Source of the DNA: Cytophagaceae bacterium
Lineage (GTDB): Bacteria; Bacteroidota; Bacteroidia; Cytophagales; Spirosomataceae
Length of the DNA: 5,473 bases
Assembly: GCA_947471105.1 (NCBI GenBank)
Contig: CANIYB010000173.1
Span: forward strand, 1-5,473
Direction: 5' to 3'
Made by a program: the position numbers and the translations under genes. The notes under the pieces are model-generated. The model did no database searches, had not been told where the DNA came from, and was given only the letters and a program-made list of their open reading frames with translations. Below, in pieces: positions 1-5,473 of the stretch. Position 1 is the first letter of the stretch; every line of letters begins with the position of its first letter.

Positions 1-399
1 CAACCTTTCTCCATTGAGTTTTACTGCCGAATATATGGGGGGGAGTTGTTTTGAATGACCCATAAAAGAAAGTGCACAATCAAGTATGTTTTCTTCAGTG
101 ATATGATCAATTGGATATTCTTGGTCTATTTCGGTTTCTAAGTCAATAGAAGGTGTAGATTTACCTAAAATAAAGGACCCTTCATAGGTTTTTTGTAATT
201 CTTGAAAGTAATCAATTTTTTTTGTGAATTTACCCACACATAAAATTAATAAGCCAGTCGCTAGAGGATCTAACGTGCCCGCATGGCCTATTTTTTTGAA
301 TTGACCTAGGTTTTTTACCTTTTTTACCACATCGAATGATGTCCAAAATTTGGGTTTGTTAATTAAGTAAAATTTATCCTCGACAGGTGCTATTTCCAA
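1..399 (-). CDS. truB: tRNA pseudouridine(55) synthase TruB (N-terminal part, cut by window edge)
   Basis: TruB converts uridine 55 in the T-loop of tRNAs to pseudouridine in the cytoplasm. The first 133 residues are visible and the rest lies beyond position 1. Residues 38-51 (GHAGTLDPLATGLL) are the family's catalytic motif, with the nucleophilic aspartate at residue 44. A KTYEG motif follows at 70-74, and the PPxYSAVKxNG motif at 120-130. The N-terminal LINKPKFWTSFDVV (12-25) is the usual TruB opening. No ATG lies between the in-frame stop at 438-436 and the conserved region, so I chose the TTG at 399-397; it leaves about 11 residues ahead of the conserved start. The gene overlaps the end of uppP by 10 nt, suggesting coupled translation. 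A run of seven C (coding strand, 43-37) encodes the conserved Pro-Pro. The identification is firm; the exact start is less so. Confidence 0.95.
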   Translation of the reverse strand, partial: MEIAPVEDKFYLINKPKFWTSFDVVKKVKNLGQFKKIGHAGTLDPLATGLLILCVGKFTKKIDYFQELQKTYEGSFILGKSTPSIDLETEIDQEYPIDHITEENILDCALSFMGHSKQLPPIYSAVKLNGERL

Positions 400-1175
400 G
401 ATAAATATATAATTAGACTGATTCCTACAATAACTCTATAATATCCAAAATACTTAAAGCCATATTTTTGTACTACTCCTACCATCCATTTAATAGAGAA
501 TAAGGCCACGATAAAGCTTATGATAAAACCTAAATATAATTGATACGAATAGTCGCCAAATAAATACTCATTAACATGATCTTTGTAATCTAAAATTTTC
601 TTAGCACTTGCGCCTAAAATGGTTGGGATACCAAGTAAAAAAGAATATTCAATAGCTGATTTTGAATTGAGGCCACTTAACCGACCTCCTATAATGGTTG
701 CCCCCGATCTAGAAACTCCCGGAATCATTGCTAAACATTGATACAAACCAATTTTTAAAGATTGTGTATATGAGATCGTAGAAATTTCATTATCTGTTGA
801 ATTAACTTTTACCCAATCTTCAAACTTAATTAAGATAATACCTCCCAAAACCCATGAAGCAGCAATAAAATAATATCCTTCAAATATTGATTCTAGCCAA
901 TCATCCAATAATAAACCGAAAATAATCGCAGGTATAAAAGAGGTGATTAAGTATAAGTAAATGTTTATGCCTGAAATTAATCTTTTAAAATAAAGAATTG
1001 GGACCGCACAAATTGCTCCTAATTGAATGAAAATGATGAAAAAATTTAAAAATTCAGAGGTATTAATGCCTAAAAAATACCTGCCCATTATCAAGTGAGC
1101 TGTAGACGAAATGGGTAAGAATTCAGTAATACCTTCTATTATTCCTAAAATAATTGTTTGAAAAGTTTCTAACAT
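390..1175 (-). CDS. uppP: Undecaprenyl-diphosphatase UppP (BacA family)
   Basis: This integral membrane enzyme removes a phosphate from undecaprenyl diphosphate. That regenerates the lipid carrier used for peptidoglycan and other envelope polymers; overexpression of the family gives bacitracin resistance. The 261 residues match the usual family length. Residues 11-28 carry the first signature, EGITEFLPISSTAH, with Glu14, Glu18, Ser24 and His27 in the positions of the E. coli catalytic residues. The second signature, PGVSRSGAT, is at 152-160 with Arg156. The C-terminal YYRVIVG (246-251) is also typical. Several hydrophobic segments cover most of the protein. The ATG shares a base with the upstream stop codon (TAATG at 1177-1173), and the 3' end overlaps truB by 10 nt. 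Together with ftsX and DUF3098 this is an envelope-centred operon. No key residue is missing, so the gene should be functional. Confidence 0.97.
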   Translation of the reverse strand: MLETFQTIILGIIEGITEFLPISSTAHLIMGRYFLGINTSEFLNFFIIFIQLGAICAVPILYFKRLISGINIYLYLITSFIPAIIFGLLLDDWLESIFEGYYFIAASWVLGGIILIKFEDWVKVNSTDNEISTISYTQSLKIGLYQCLAMIPGVSRSGATIIGGRLSGLNSKSAIEYSFLLGIPTILGASAKKILDYKDHVNEYLFGDYSYQLYLGFIISFIVALFSIKWMVGVVQKYGFKYFGYYRVIVGISLIIYLSWK

Positions 1176-1381
1176 TATTTTTTAAAATTAAATAAAGAAT
1201 ATATGGGAATAAATACCCCAATAAGCACAATGATGGGGCCTATGGTAATACCTAATAAGCCAAAACCAAATGGCTCTTTATCCAACGTCATGATGAAAAA
1301 TCCAATGACCATTATGATAATACCTGTAATTAAAATATAAACACTTTTAGAATTTAATGGGAATTTTTTTGAATTTTCCAT
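1175..1381 (-). CDS. Small two-helix membrane protein, DUF3098 family
   Basis: This 68-residue protein has a short polar N-terminus followed by two hydrophobic segments at about residues 13-31 and 43-62, and a basic tail (FNFKK). The pattern of a first helix ending in IGFFIM, a short linker, then ITIGPIIVLIGVFIPIY fits DUF3098, a family of small Bacteroidota membrane proteins of unknown function. The family call is from memory of the pattern and from its place between ftsX and uppP, where DUF3098 genes are commonly found. It starts 2 nt after the ftsX stop, and its stop overlaps the uppP start by 1 nt, so its translation is probably coupled to both. The linker between helices is short (about 11 residues). 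No catalytic motif is visible. A role alongside FtsX or UppP is inferred from position only. Confidence 0.85.
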   Translation of the reverse strand: MENSKKFPLNSKSVYILITGIIIMVIGFFIMTLDKEPFGFGLLGITIGPIIVLIGVFIPIYSLFNFKK

Positions 1382-1383
1382 GG

Positions 1384-2268
1384 CTATATAAGATTTGAAA
1401 TACTTGTTTTTAATTTCAAATTAAGTGAAAATACGGTCGCAATTAAACTAAATAAACAACAGAATAAAGTACATATGAAAAATGATAGAATCTGCATATT
1501 ACTTTCATTCACTAGTTCTTTTAATTCAGGAATTGAATTTGAAAAATAATAGATTAGTAGATATGAAATTAATGTACCTATCGTTCCGCCCAATAACCCA
1601 TGTATTAATGAATCGATTAAATAAGGCTTTCTGATGTAATTATTCGTTGATCCTAATAATTGCATCGATTTAATTAGAATGCGGTTTGAATGGATATTAA
1701 TTTTTACAAAATTGGATATTTGTAAGTAAACAAATACACTTACACTAAACATAATAAATAACAAAAAGGAAGAAATTTGATTGATTTTTTCAATTAATAT
1801 AGAAACATATCTATTGGGAAATGTAACCTCATATACGCCATTGATTTTCGAAATATCTTTAGCTAATATATTCAGCTTAGCTTCATTTTTAAATTCATTA
1901 GATATACCAACAATCAATAAATTTTTAAATGGATTATTTTCACCTAATAAATCTTCGTAATTCTCTTTATTTTTTATAATAAATTCGCTGGCTGTTTTGT
2001 TTTTACTTTTAAATTCTATGTCTGATTTTCCATCGATTTTATTCAAATAAGGTGCTCTTTTAAATTTATATACAAGTGCGTTTATTTGATTAACATTCAA
2101 TGAATCTTCTAAATAAATATATATTTTCATTTGAGAAGTTATATCATTTTTCCATTTGGAAGCTCCAAGAATTATCTGAAAAAATAAACTTATAATAAAA
2201 GCTAGACTAGCAATTGAAACAATAAGCGTTGAGTTTTTTCTAATCGTTGTTTGTTTATTTGATTTCAT
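1384..2268 (-). CDS. ftsX: Cell division protein FtsX (permease-like)
   Basis: FtsX is the membrane half of the FtsEX complex, which sits at the division septum and activates peptidoglycan hydrolases in the periplasm using ATP hydrolysis by FtsE. The 294 residues show the family layout: a cytoplasmic N-terminus, TM1 at about 14-35, a large extracytoplasmic domain at about 36-164, then three membrane segments at about 165-185, 220-243 and 259-282. The stretch around NRILIKSMQLLGST (195-208), after TM2, is the conserved cytoplasmic loop that contacts the ATPase. The ATG at 2268-2266 lies inside the upstream DUF151 gene (14-nt overlap). ftsE is not in this window; in Bacteroidota it is usually encoded elsewhere (from memory). 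The membrane layout and the neighbouring DUF3098 and uppP genes argue for FtsX rather than another ABC permease. Confidence 0.93.
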   Translation of the reverse strand: MKSNKQTTIRKNSTLIVSIASLAFIISLFFQIILGASKWKNDITSQMKIYIYLEDSLNVNQINALVYKFKRAPYLNKIDGKSDIEFKSKNKTASEFIIKNKENYEDLLGENNPFKNLLIVGISNEFKNEAKLNILAKDISKINGVYEVTFPNRYVSILIEKINQISSFLLFIMFSVSVFVYLQISNFVKINIHSNRILIKSMQLLGSTNNYIRKPYLIDSLIHGLLGGTIGTLISYLLIYYFSNSIPELKELVNESNMQILSFFICTLFCCLFSLIATVFSLNLKLKTSISNLI

Positions 2269-2842
2269 TTGTATTTTTTAGTCTAGAAATGTCATCTCTT
2301 AATTTTGCAGCCAACTCATAATTTTCATTGACTAAGGCATCATTCAGTAGATTATTTAAATCATCGTAACTCAATGAAGCATTGGGAATTTCCTCGTCCT
2401 GTGAACTATTAGCTTCCGTAATTATTTGTGTATCGTGAATAGATAAAGTAGCGAGTAGGTTTGAAGCGATCTGAATCGGTACTTTTGACCTTAATGAAAT
2501 TGCTACAGCATCTGATGGTCTGGAATCGATATCAATGGACACATTATTAGTATTAACTGTAATAATTGCATAAAAAATACCATCCACAAATTTTGTTATC
2601 GTGATTGATTCAATCTTGATAGATAAATCATTTAACATATTAACAAACAGATCATGCGTTAGTGGTCTACTTGGTTTAATGCCTTCCATTTCTATCGTAA
2701 TGGCTTGAGCTTCATTGTAACCAATAACAATAGGGAATTTTAGATCTGAATTATCTTTTGACTCTAGCAAAAGAATAAAAGAACTTGATCCAACGCTGCT
2801 TGGAAGTAAGTTAGCAATAATTAAATGGTGGATATTTTTCAA
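2255..2842 (-). CDS. DUF151 'bifunctional nuclease' family protein with C-terminal UVR motif
   Basis: The protein has 195 residues. Residues 1-130 form a DUF151 (bifunctional nuclease, BFN-like) domain, with the conserved blocks IGYNEAQAI (40-48), SRPLTHDL (58-65) and DSRPSDAVAISLR (106-118). A polar linker follows at about 140-158. Residues 162-188 match a UVR motif, the short helical hairpin best known from UvrB, UvrC and Clp proteins, here ending in ELAAKLRDDISRL. The family name comes from a plant protein with reported RNase and DNase activity; the bacterial role is not settled, so nuclease activity is not claimed. The only workable start is TTG at 2842-2840, because an in-frame TAA lies 3 nt upstream and the family's conserved N-terminus starts directly after. 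It follows etfA by 40 nt and overlaps ftsX by 14 nt, so it is probably the first gene of the ftsX operon. Confidence 0.92.
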   Translation of the reverse strand: MKNIHHLIIANLLPSSVGSSSFILLLESKDNSDLKFPIVIGYNEAQAITIEMEGIKPSRPLTHDLFVNMLNDLSIKIESITITKFVDGIFYAIITVNTNNVSIDIDSRPSDAVAISLRSKVPIQIASNLLATLSIHDTQIITEANSSQDEEIPNASLSYDDLNNLLNDALVNENYELAAKLRDDISRLKNTNEIK

Positions 2843-2867
2843 TTGTTAAATAAAACCTAAATGTACG

Positions 2868-2889
2868 AAAAATGGCCTAAAATTAAGCC
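2868..2889 (-). terminator. Possible intrinsic terminator overlapping the etfA stop codon
   Basis: On the minus strand, GGCTTAA (2889-2883) can pair with TTAGGCC (2880-2874) with one G-T wobble. The stem is followed by A and then five T (2872-2868). The etfA stop codon TAA (2885-2883) lies inside the 5' arm. The full 7-bp stem would leave only a 2-nt loop, so about 6 bp with a 4-nt loop is more realistic. The stem is short and half AT, so it may only attenuate transcription into the DUF151-ftsX group, or be chance. Confidence 0.35.
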
Positions 2890-3851
2890 TCATCAAATAA
2901 TTTTGTTAATTCAGGTACAATTTCAAATAAATCCCCCAATATTATATAATCGGCATGCTTTACAAATGGGGCTTCTGCATCATTATTTATGACCACGATA
3001 GTCCCAGATCCATTCACGCCTGCTAAATGTTGGATAGCACCGGAAATACCACAAGCAATATAAAGTTTGGGATTAATTTTTATTCCAGTTTGCCCCACAT
3101 GTTCATGATGTGGCCTCCAATTTAAATCAGATACAGGTTTGGAACAGGCAGTGGCAGCCTTAAGTTTTTTCGCAAAATTTTCAATTATGCCCCAGTTTTC
3201 TGGTCCCTTTAAACCTCTGCCAGCGCCCACAACAATTTCGGCCTCTGATAATTGAATTTCATTTTGAATCAACGAATCTTCTACAATGATGCTAGATGAA
3301 TCATAAGTTGATGATATGTGGTCAATTTTTATTTCTTTGGTGTCTAATGAATCCATTGATAAAACGTCGCCGGTAAATCCTTTAGGAAAAATGGCAATAC
3401 ACGGTTCATTTGTTCCATTCATTTTAGCTATGGCCTTACCTGAAAATATTGATTTGTAAAAATGAAACAATCCATTTTCTACCTCTAATGATTTTATGTT
3501 AGTGATAATATTAAAATTTAAAATCATTGATAGCTTAGCAAATATTAGATCATTTGTTGTTGATTTAGTACAAAAAATATGCGTGATTTTAGTGTCTATT
3601 AAATGACTTAGCACATTATCCAAGCTTGCATTAGAAGAAAAATGCACATTATTATCAATCGTAAATCGAGTAATCGATTCTGTTTTTACTGTGGCTGGAA
3701 CATAACATTTATTAATGTTTTGAACAGTACATAAATATAGTTGGGCTCCAGCGTTATTTTCAACTAATTTATTAGCGAAACTCAATAACGATTTTGAATT
3801 ATTCGTTAGATTGTCGTGTTTGAAATCTAGAAAAACGGCTATATTTATCAT
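2883..3851 (-). CDS. etfA: Electron transfer flavoprotein subunit alpha
   Basis: EtfA pairs with EtfB to form the soluble flavoprotein that takes electrons from dehydrogenases, notably acyl-CoA dehydrogenases of fatty acid oxidation, and passes them to a quinone oxidoreductase. The 322 residues are full length. The N-terminal alpha/beta domain spans about 1-190. The C-terminal FAD domain, about 203-320, carries VVGAGRGLKGPENW (207-220), CSKPVSD (236-242), VGQTG (252-256) and the signature GISGAIQHLAG (268-278), then the NND-EAP region (289-295). At 237-239 the motif reads Ser-Lys-Pro where many other EtfA proteins have Ser-Arg-Pro; I recall this as normal for Bacteroidota. The ATG at 3851-3849 is 1 nt after the etfB stop, so the two are co-transcribed. 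No bifurcation-specific feature can be read with confidence. Confidence 0.97.
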   Translation of the reverse strand: MINIAVFLDFKHDNLTNNSKSLLSFANKLVENNAGAQLYLCTVQNINKCYVPATVKTESITRFTIDNNVHFSSNASLDNVLSHLIDTKITHIFCTKSTTNDLIFAKLSMILNFNIITNIKSLEVENGLFHFYKSIFSGKAIAKMNGTNEPCIAIFPKGFTGDVLSMDSLDTKEIKIDHISSTYDSSSIIVEDSLIQNEIQLSEAEIVVGAGRGLKGPENWGIIENFAKKLKAATACSKPVSDLNWRPHHEHVGQTGIKINPKLYIACGISGAIQHLAGVNGSGTIVVINNDAEAPFVKHADYIILGDLFEIVPELTKLFDEA

Positions 3852-3852
3852 C

Positions 3853-4593
3853 TTAATTAAATTGAATATCTTTTTTTAATGCTTGGATTAATAAATCTAA
3901 ATTTTCTTTTGGAATTTGTATTTGCTTTCTATTAGTCTCATTTACAGATTCAGAATTAATTTCAAAATTTGACTCTTTAGATTTCATTTCAAATACCTTA
4001 ATTTCTTTGGTTCTAGCGGTCATAATTCCTCTCATGGAAGGAATTTTCCATTCTGCAATAGGTTCTTGACATCCTAGTACAGCAGGTAGCTTGCAATGTA
4101 TGGTTGATTTGCCTAAATCCGTTTCAATTTGTAATTCAAGCTCATCTTCAATCAATTCAAGTTTCATCACAGGAGAAAAATGATTATAATTTAATCCGGC
4201 GGCCACTAGGCCATGAATCATCCCACTATTATAATCGATCGCCTCTTTTCCCATTAAGATTAAATCAAAATTATTTTCTTTGGCGTAATGACAAATTTCA
4301 TTCGCAATTTGAAGTGAACTTTTTGGCTCACCATTAATTCTAAATGCATAATCAGCCCCTAAAGCTAAACATTTTCTAATTAGAGGCTCAGATGTTTCCA
4401 AACCTACATGAAAAACGGCTACCTCAACATTATCATTGGACTCTTTGATTTCAATTGCCCTAGATAAAGCATAATCATCATATGGACCTACAATAAATGT
4501 TAGATCATTTTTAGTAAGAAAATTATTTGAGTCTTCTTTTGTAATTTTAGATGTCGTATCGGGTACGATGGAAATGCATACTAATATTTTCAT
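3853..4593 (-). CDS. etfB: Electron transfer flavoprotein subunit beta
   Basis: EtfB is the partner of the adjacent EtfA and in the classic heterodimer holds AMP. The 246 residues match the usual length. The start MKILVCISIVPDTTSKI is the standard beta-strand opening of the family. GPYDDYALSRAIEIK (36-50), the ALGADYA turn (77-83) and GKEAIDYNSGMIHGLVAAGL (115-134) form the nucleotide-binding region. EWKIPSMRGIMTARTK (181-196) is the conserved C-terminal signature, close to Bacteroidota homologues as I remember them. A low-complexity polar stretch at about 203-227 links it to a final helix (228-242) that is expected to reach over the alpha subunit. The ATG at 4593 is 49 nt from the divergent TPR gene, and a candidate promoter lies in that gap. 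The gene is first of an etfB-etfA pair. Confidence 0.97.
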   Translation of the reverse strand: MKILVCISIVPDTTSKITKEDSNNFLTKNDLTFIVGPYDDYALSRAIEIKESNDNVEVAVFHVGLETSEPLIRKCLALGADYAFRINGEPKSSLQIANEICHYAKENNFDLILMGKEAIDYNSGMIHGLVAAGLNYNHFSPVMKLELIEDELELQIETDLGKSTIHCKLPAVLGCQEPIAEWKIPSMRGIMTARTKEIKVFEMKSKESNFEINSESVNETNRKQIQIPKENLDLLIQALKKDIQFN

Positions 4594-4606
4594 AAGTTCA
4601 ATTTGT

Positions 4607-4618
4607 TATGCAAGCATA
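4607..4618. promoter_or_regulatory. 12-bp perfect dyad in the etfB / TPR intergenic region
   Basis: TATGCAAGCATA is an inverted repeat of two 5-bp arms (TATGC / GCATA) around AA. It lies in the only divergent gap of the window and covers the candidate -7 element of etfB, so a protein bound here could block etfB transcription. The arms do not extend further: 4606 is T and 4619 is C. A 5-bp arm is short enough to occur by chance in AT-rich DNA, so an operator role is only a suggestion. Confidence 0.3.
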
Positions 4619-4641
4619 CTATATTTTTTTATTTTAAACAA
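4611..4641 (-). promoter_or_regulatory. Candidate etfBA promoter of the Bacteroidota type
   Basis: On the minus strand, TTG (4641-4639) is followed after 20 nt by TATGCTTG (4618-4611). This matches the Bacteroidota housekeeping pattern (-33 TTG, -7 TAnnTTTG, spacing about 17-23) at seven of eight -7 positions. Transcription would start near 4606-4604, leaving a short leader of about 11 nt before the etfB ATG at 4593. The position and spacing are good, but the promoter is predicted by eye only. No comparably good match was found on the plus strand for the TPR gene. Confidence 0.45.
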
Positions 4642-4642
4642 T

Positions 4643-4954
4643 ATGAATCGAAAAGAATTTATAATTTCAGAATTAAAAGAAAACCCCCAAGACCCATTTA
4701 ATCAATATTTAATGGCACTAGAATATTTAAAAGAAGATAATAGGGTAGAGGCAATTTCATTATTTGACAACATTTATACTACTTCACCAAATTATTTGCC
4801 TGTATACTACATCTATGCGTTAAATTTAATTGAGTTGAAAAGATTTAAAGAAGCCTATTTAATTATAGAAAAAGGAATACAAGTAGCTAATAATACGAAT
4901 AAGGAAAAAGTAAAAAACGAATTATCGCAATTATTGGATTTGTATTTTGATTAA
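4643..4954 (+). CDS. Small tetratricopeptide repeat (TPR) protein
   Basis: This is the only plus-strand gene. It encodes 103 residues, nearly all helical. Two TPR-like units can be seen: about 17-50 (with A25, L26, Y28 and A37 at typical positions) and 51-84 (with A59, L60, A71 and G78), followed by a capping helix to the C-terminus. TPRs are protein-interaction scaffolds; no partner or catalytic function can be read. There is no signal peptide, so it is probably cytoplasmic. Small TPR genes of about 100 codons are common in Bacteroidota. I chose the ATG at 4643 because it opens the conserved MNRKEFIISEL helix and follows an AT-rich stretch. An in-frame ATG at 4568 would add 25 hydrophobic residues and overlap the start of etfB. 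The stop overlaps the parE stop by 4 nt in convergent orientation. Confidence 0.85.
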   Translation: MNRKEFIISELKENPQDPFNQYLMALEYLKEDNRVEAISLFDNIYTTSPNYLPVYYIYALNLIELKRFKEAYLIIEKGIQVANNTNKEKVKNELSQLLDLYFD

Positions 4955-5473
4955 GAATACATGATTTCTTCTAAATCTTTTTCGATGATTAAGTTTTCAA
5001 TTATAAATTTTTGTCTTTCTGGAGTATTCTTACCCATATAATAATTTAACAATTGTTGGATTGTAAAATCTTTAGCCAAAATAACAGGCTCTAATTTTAT
5101 GTTTTCTCCTATAAAATTCCCAAACTCATCCGGAGATATTTCACCTAATCCTTTAAATCGAGTTATTTCGGGCTTTGGCCCTAATTTTTCAATCGCATTT
5201 CTTCGCTCTTCCTCATTATAACAATATAGAGTTTCCTTTTTATTACGCACTCTAAAAAGAGGTGTCTCTAATATATATATATGACCGTTACGAACTAAAT
5301 CAGGAAAAAATTGTAAAAAGAAGGTAAGAATTAATAATCTGATGTGCATTCCATCCACGTCAGCATCGGTTGCTATTACAATTTTGTTATACCTTAAATT
5401 ATCTAATGAATCTTCAATATCTAATGCATGTTGCAACAAATTGAATTCTTCATTTTCGTATACTATTTTTTTA
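4951..5473 (-). CDS. parE: DNA topoisomerase IV subunit B (C-terminal part, cut by window edge)
   Basis: ParE is the ATPase and TOPRIM subunit of topoisomerase IV, which works with ParC to unlink daughter chromosomes. Only the last 173 residues are visible; a full protein would be roughly 600-650. The fragment begins inside the TOPRIM domain. ATDADVDGMHIR (34-45 of the fragment) holds the metal-binding acidic DxDxD. PLFRVRNKKETLYCY then marks the following region, FKGLGEISPDEF is the conserved QRYKGLGEM-like block, and YMGKNTPERQ sits near the end. The wording of these blocks (DADVDGMHIR, ITRFKGLGEISPDEF) fits ParE of Bacteroidota better than GyrB, which usually has DADVDGSHIRTLLL; this is from memory. 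In-frame codons continue to 5472, so there is no internal start here. The gene converges on the TPR gene, and parC does not follow it. Confidence 0.95.
   Translation of the reverse strand, partial: KKIVYENEEFNLLQHALDIEDSLDNLRYNKIVIATDADVDGMHIRLLILTFFLQFFPDLVRNGHIYILETPLFRVRNKKETLYCYNEEERRNAIEKLGPKPEITRFKGLGEISPDEFGNFIGENIKLEPVILAKDFTIQQLLNYYMGKNTPERQKFIIENLIIEKDLEEIMYS

Noticed and set aside
2843..2867. Promoter for the DUF151-ftsX group, from TACATTTA on the minus strand
   Set aside because: It resembles a -7 element, but no TTG lies 17-23 nt upstream, so it was not listed.
4104..4337. Plus-strand open frame of 77 codons
   Set aside because: It lies wholly inside etfB on the opposite strand, and its translation shows no family motif or plausible protein character.
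4620..4627. Promoter for the TPR gene, TATATTTT with TTTG at 4602-4605
   Set aside because: The spacing of 14 nt is shorter than the usual range and the region is simply AT-rich.
4568..4642. Longer N-terminus for the TPR protein from the ATG at 4568
   Set aside because: It would add a hydrophobic stretch unlike the family, overlap the etfB start and run through the candidate promoter. The ATG at 4643 fits better.
4941..4959. Inverted repeat GTATT ... AATAC as a terminator for TPR or parE
   Set aside because: Only 5 AT-rich base pairs with a 9-nt loop and no adjoining T run on either strand.
5270..5282. Short AT-dinucleotide run
   Set aside because: It encodes the conserved His-Ile-Tyr-Ile stretch of ParE and needs no other explanation.
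5431..5439. A separate gene starting at TTG 5439 for the parE region
   Set aside because: The reading frame stays open to the window edge, and the upstream codons (KIVYENEEFN) continue the ParE sequence, so this is an internal codon.
1..5473. Search for a novel multi-gene system, mobile element, CRISPR array or RNA gene
   Set aside because: All long frames are recognisable housekeeping genes, the only gaps are 40 and 49 nt, and no repeats, transposase, tRNA-like or rRNA-like sequence was seen.

Overview
The window is AT-rich and almost fully coding, and it looks like chromosomal housekeeping DNA from a member of the Bacteroidota. Three things support this. The gene order ftsX - DUF3098 - uppP - truB is typical of that phylum. 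Several products resemble Bacteroidota family members as I remember them: a DNA topoisomerase IV type ParE C-terminus, an EtfA with a Ser-Lys-Pro motif, and a DUF151 protein with a C-terminal UVR motif. No strong Shine-Dalgarno sequences are seen, and the one good promoter candidate fits the Bacteroidota TTG / TAnnTTTG pattern. I cannot name a genus.

Layout from high to low coordinates, in the direction most genes are transcribed. The C-terminal quarter or so of parE (minus) enters at 5473 and ends at 4951. Converging on it, with stop codons overlapping by 4 nt, is a small plus-strand gene for a 103-residue TPR protein (4643-4954). It diverges from etfB across a 49-nt gap that holds a candidate etfB promoter and a 12-bp dyad. 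etfB (4593-3853) and etfA (3851-2883) are 1 nt apart and encode the two subunits of electron transfer flavoprotein. A short terminator-like hairpin overlaps the etfA stop codon.

After a 40-nt gap a second minus-strand group begins: a DUF151 'bifunctional nuclease' family protein with a UVR motif (2842-2255), ftsX (2268-1384), a small DUF3098 membrane protein (1381-1175), uppP (1175-390) and truB (399 to beyond position 1, cut by the window). These genes overlap or nearly touch (14-nt overlap, 2-nt gap, 1-nt overlap, 10-nt overlap), so they are probably one translationally coupled operon. It joins divisome control (FtsX), recycling of the undecaprenyl lipid carrier (UppP), an uncharacterised membrane protein and a tRNA modification enzyme (TruB).

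I found no mobile element, CRISPR array, RNA gene or defence system, and no sign of a novel multi-gene system. The most useful leads are small: the uncharacterised DUF3098 protein coupled between ftsX and uppP, the dyad over the etfB promoter, the hairpin at the etfA stop, and two genes whose starts appear to be TTG.
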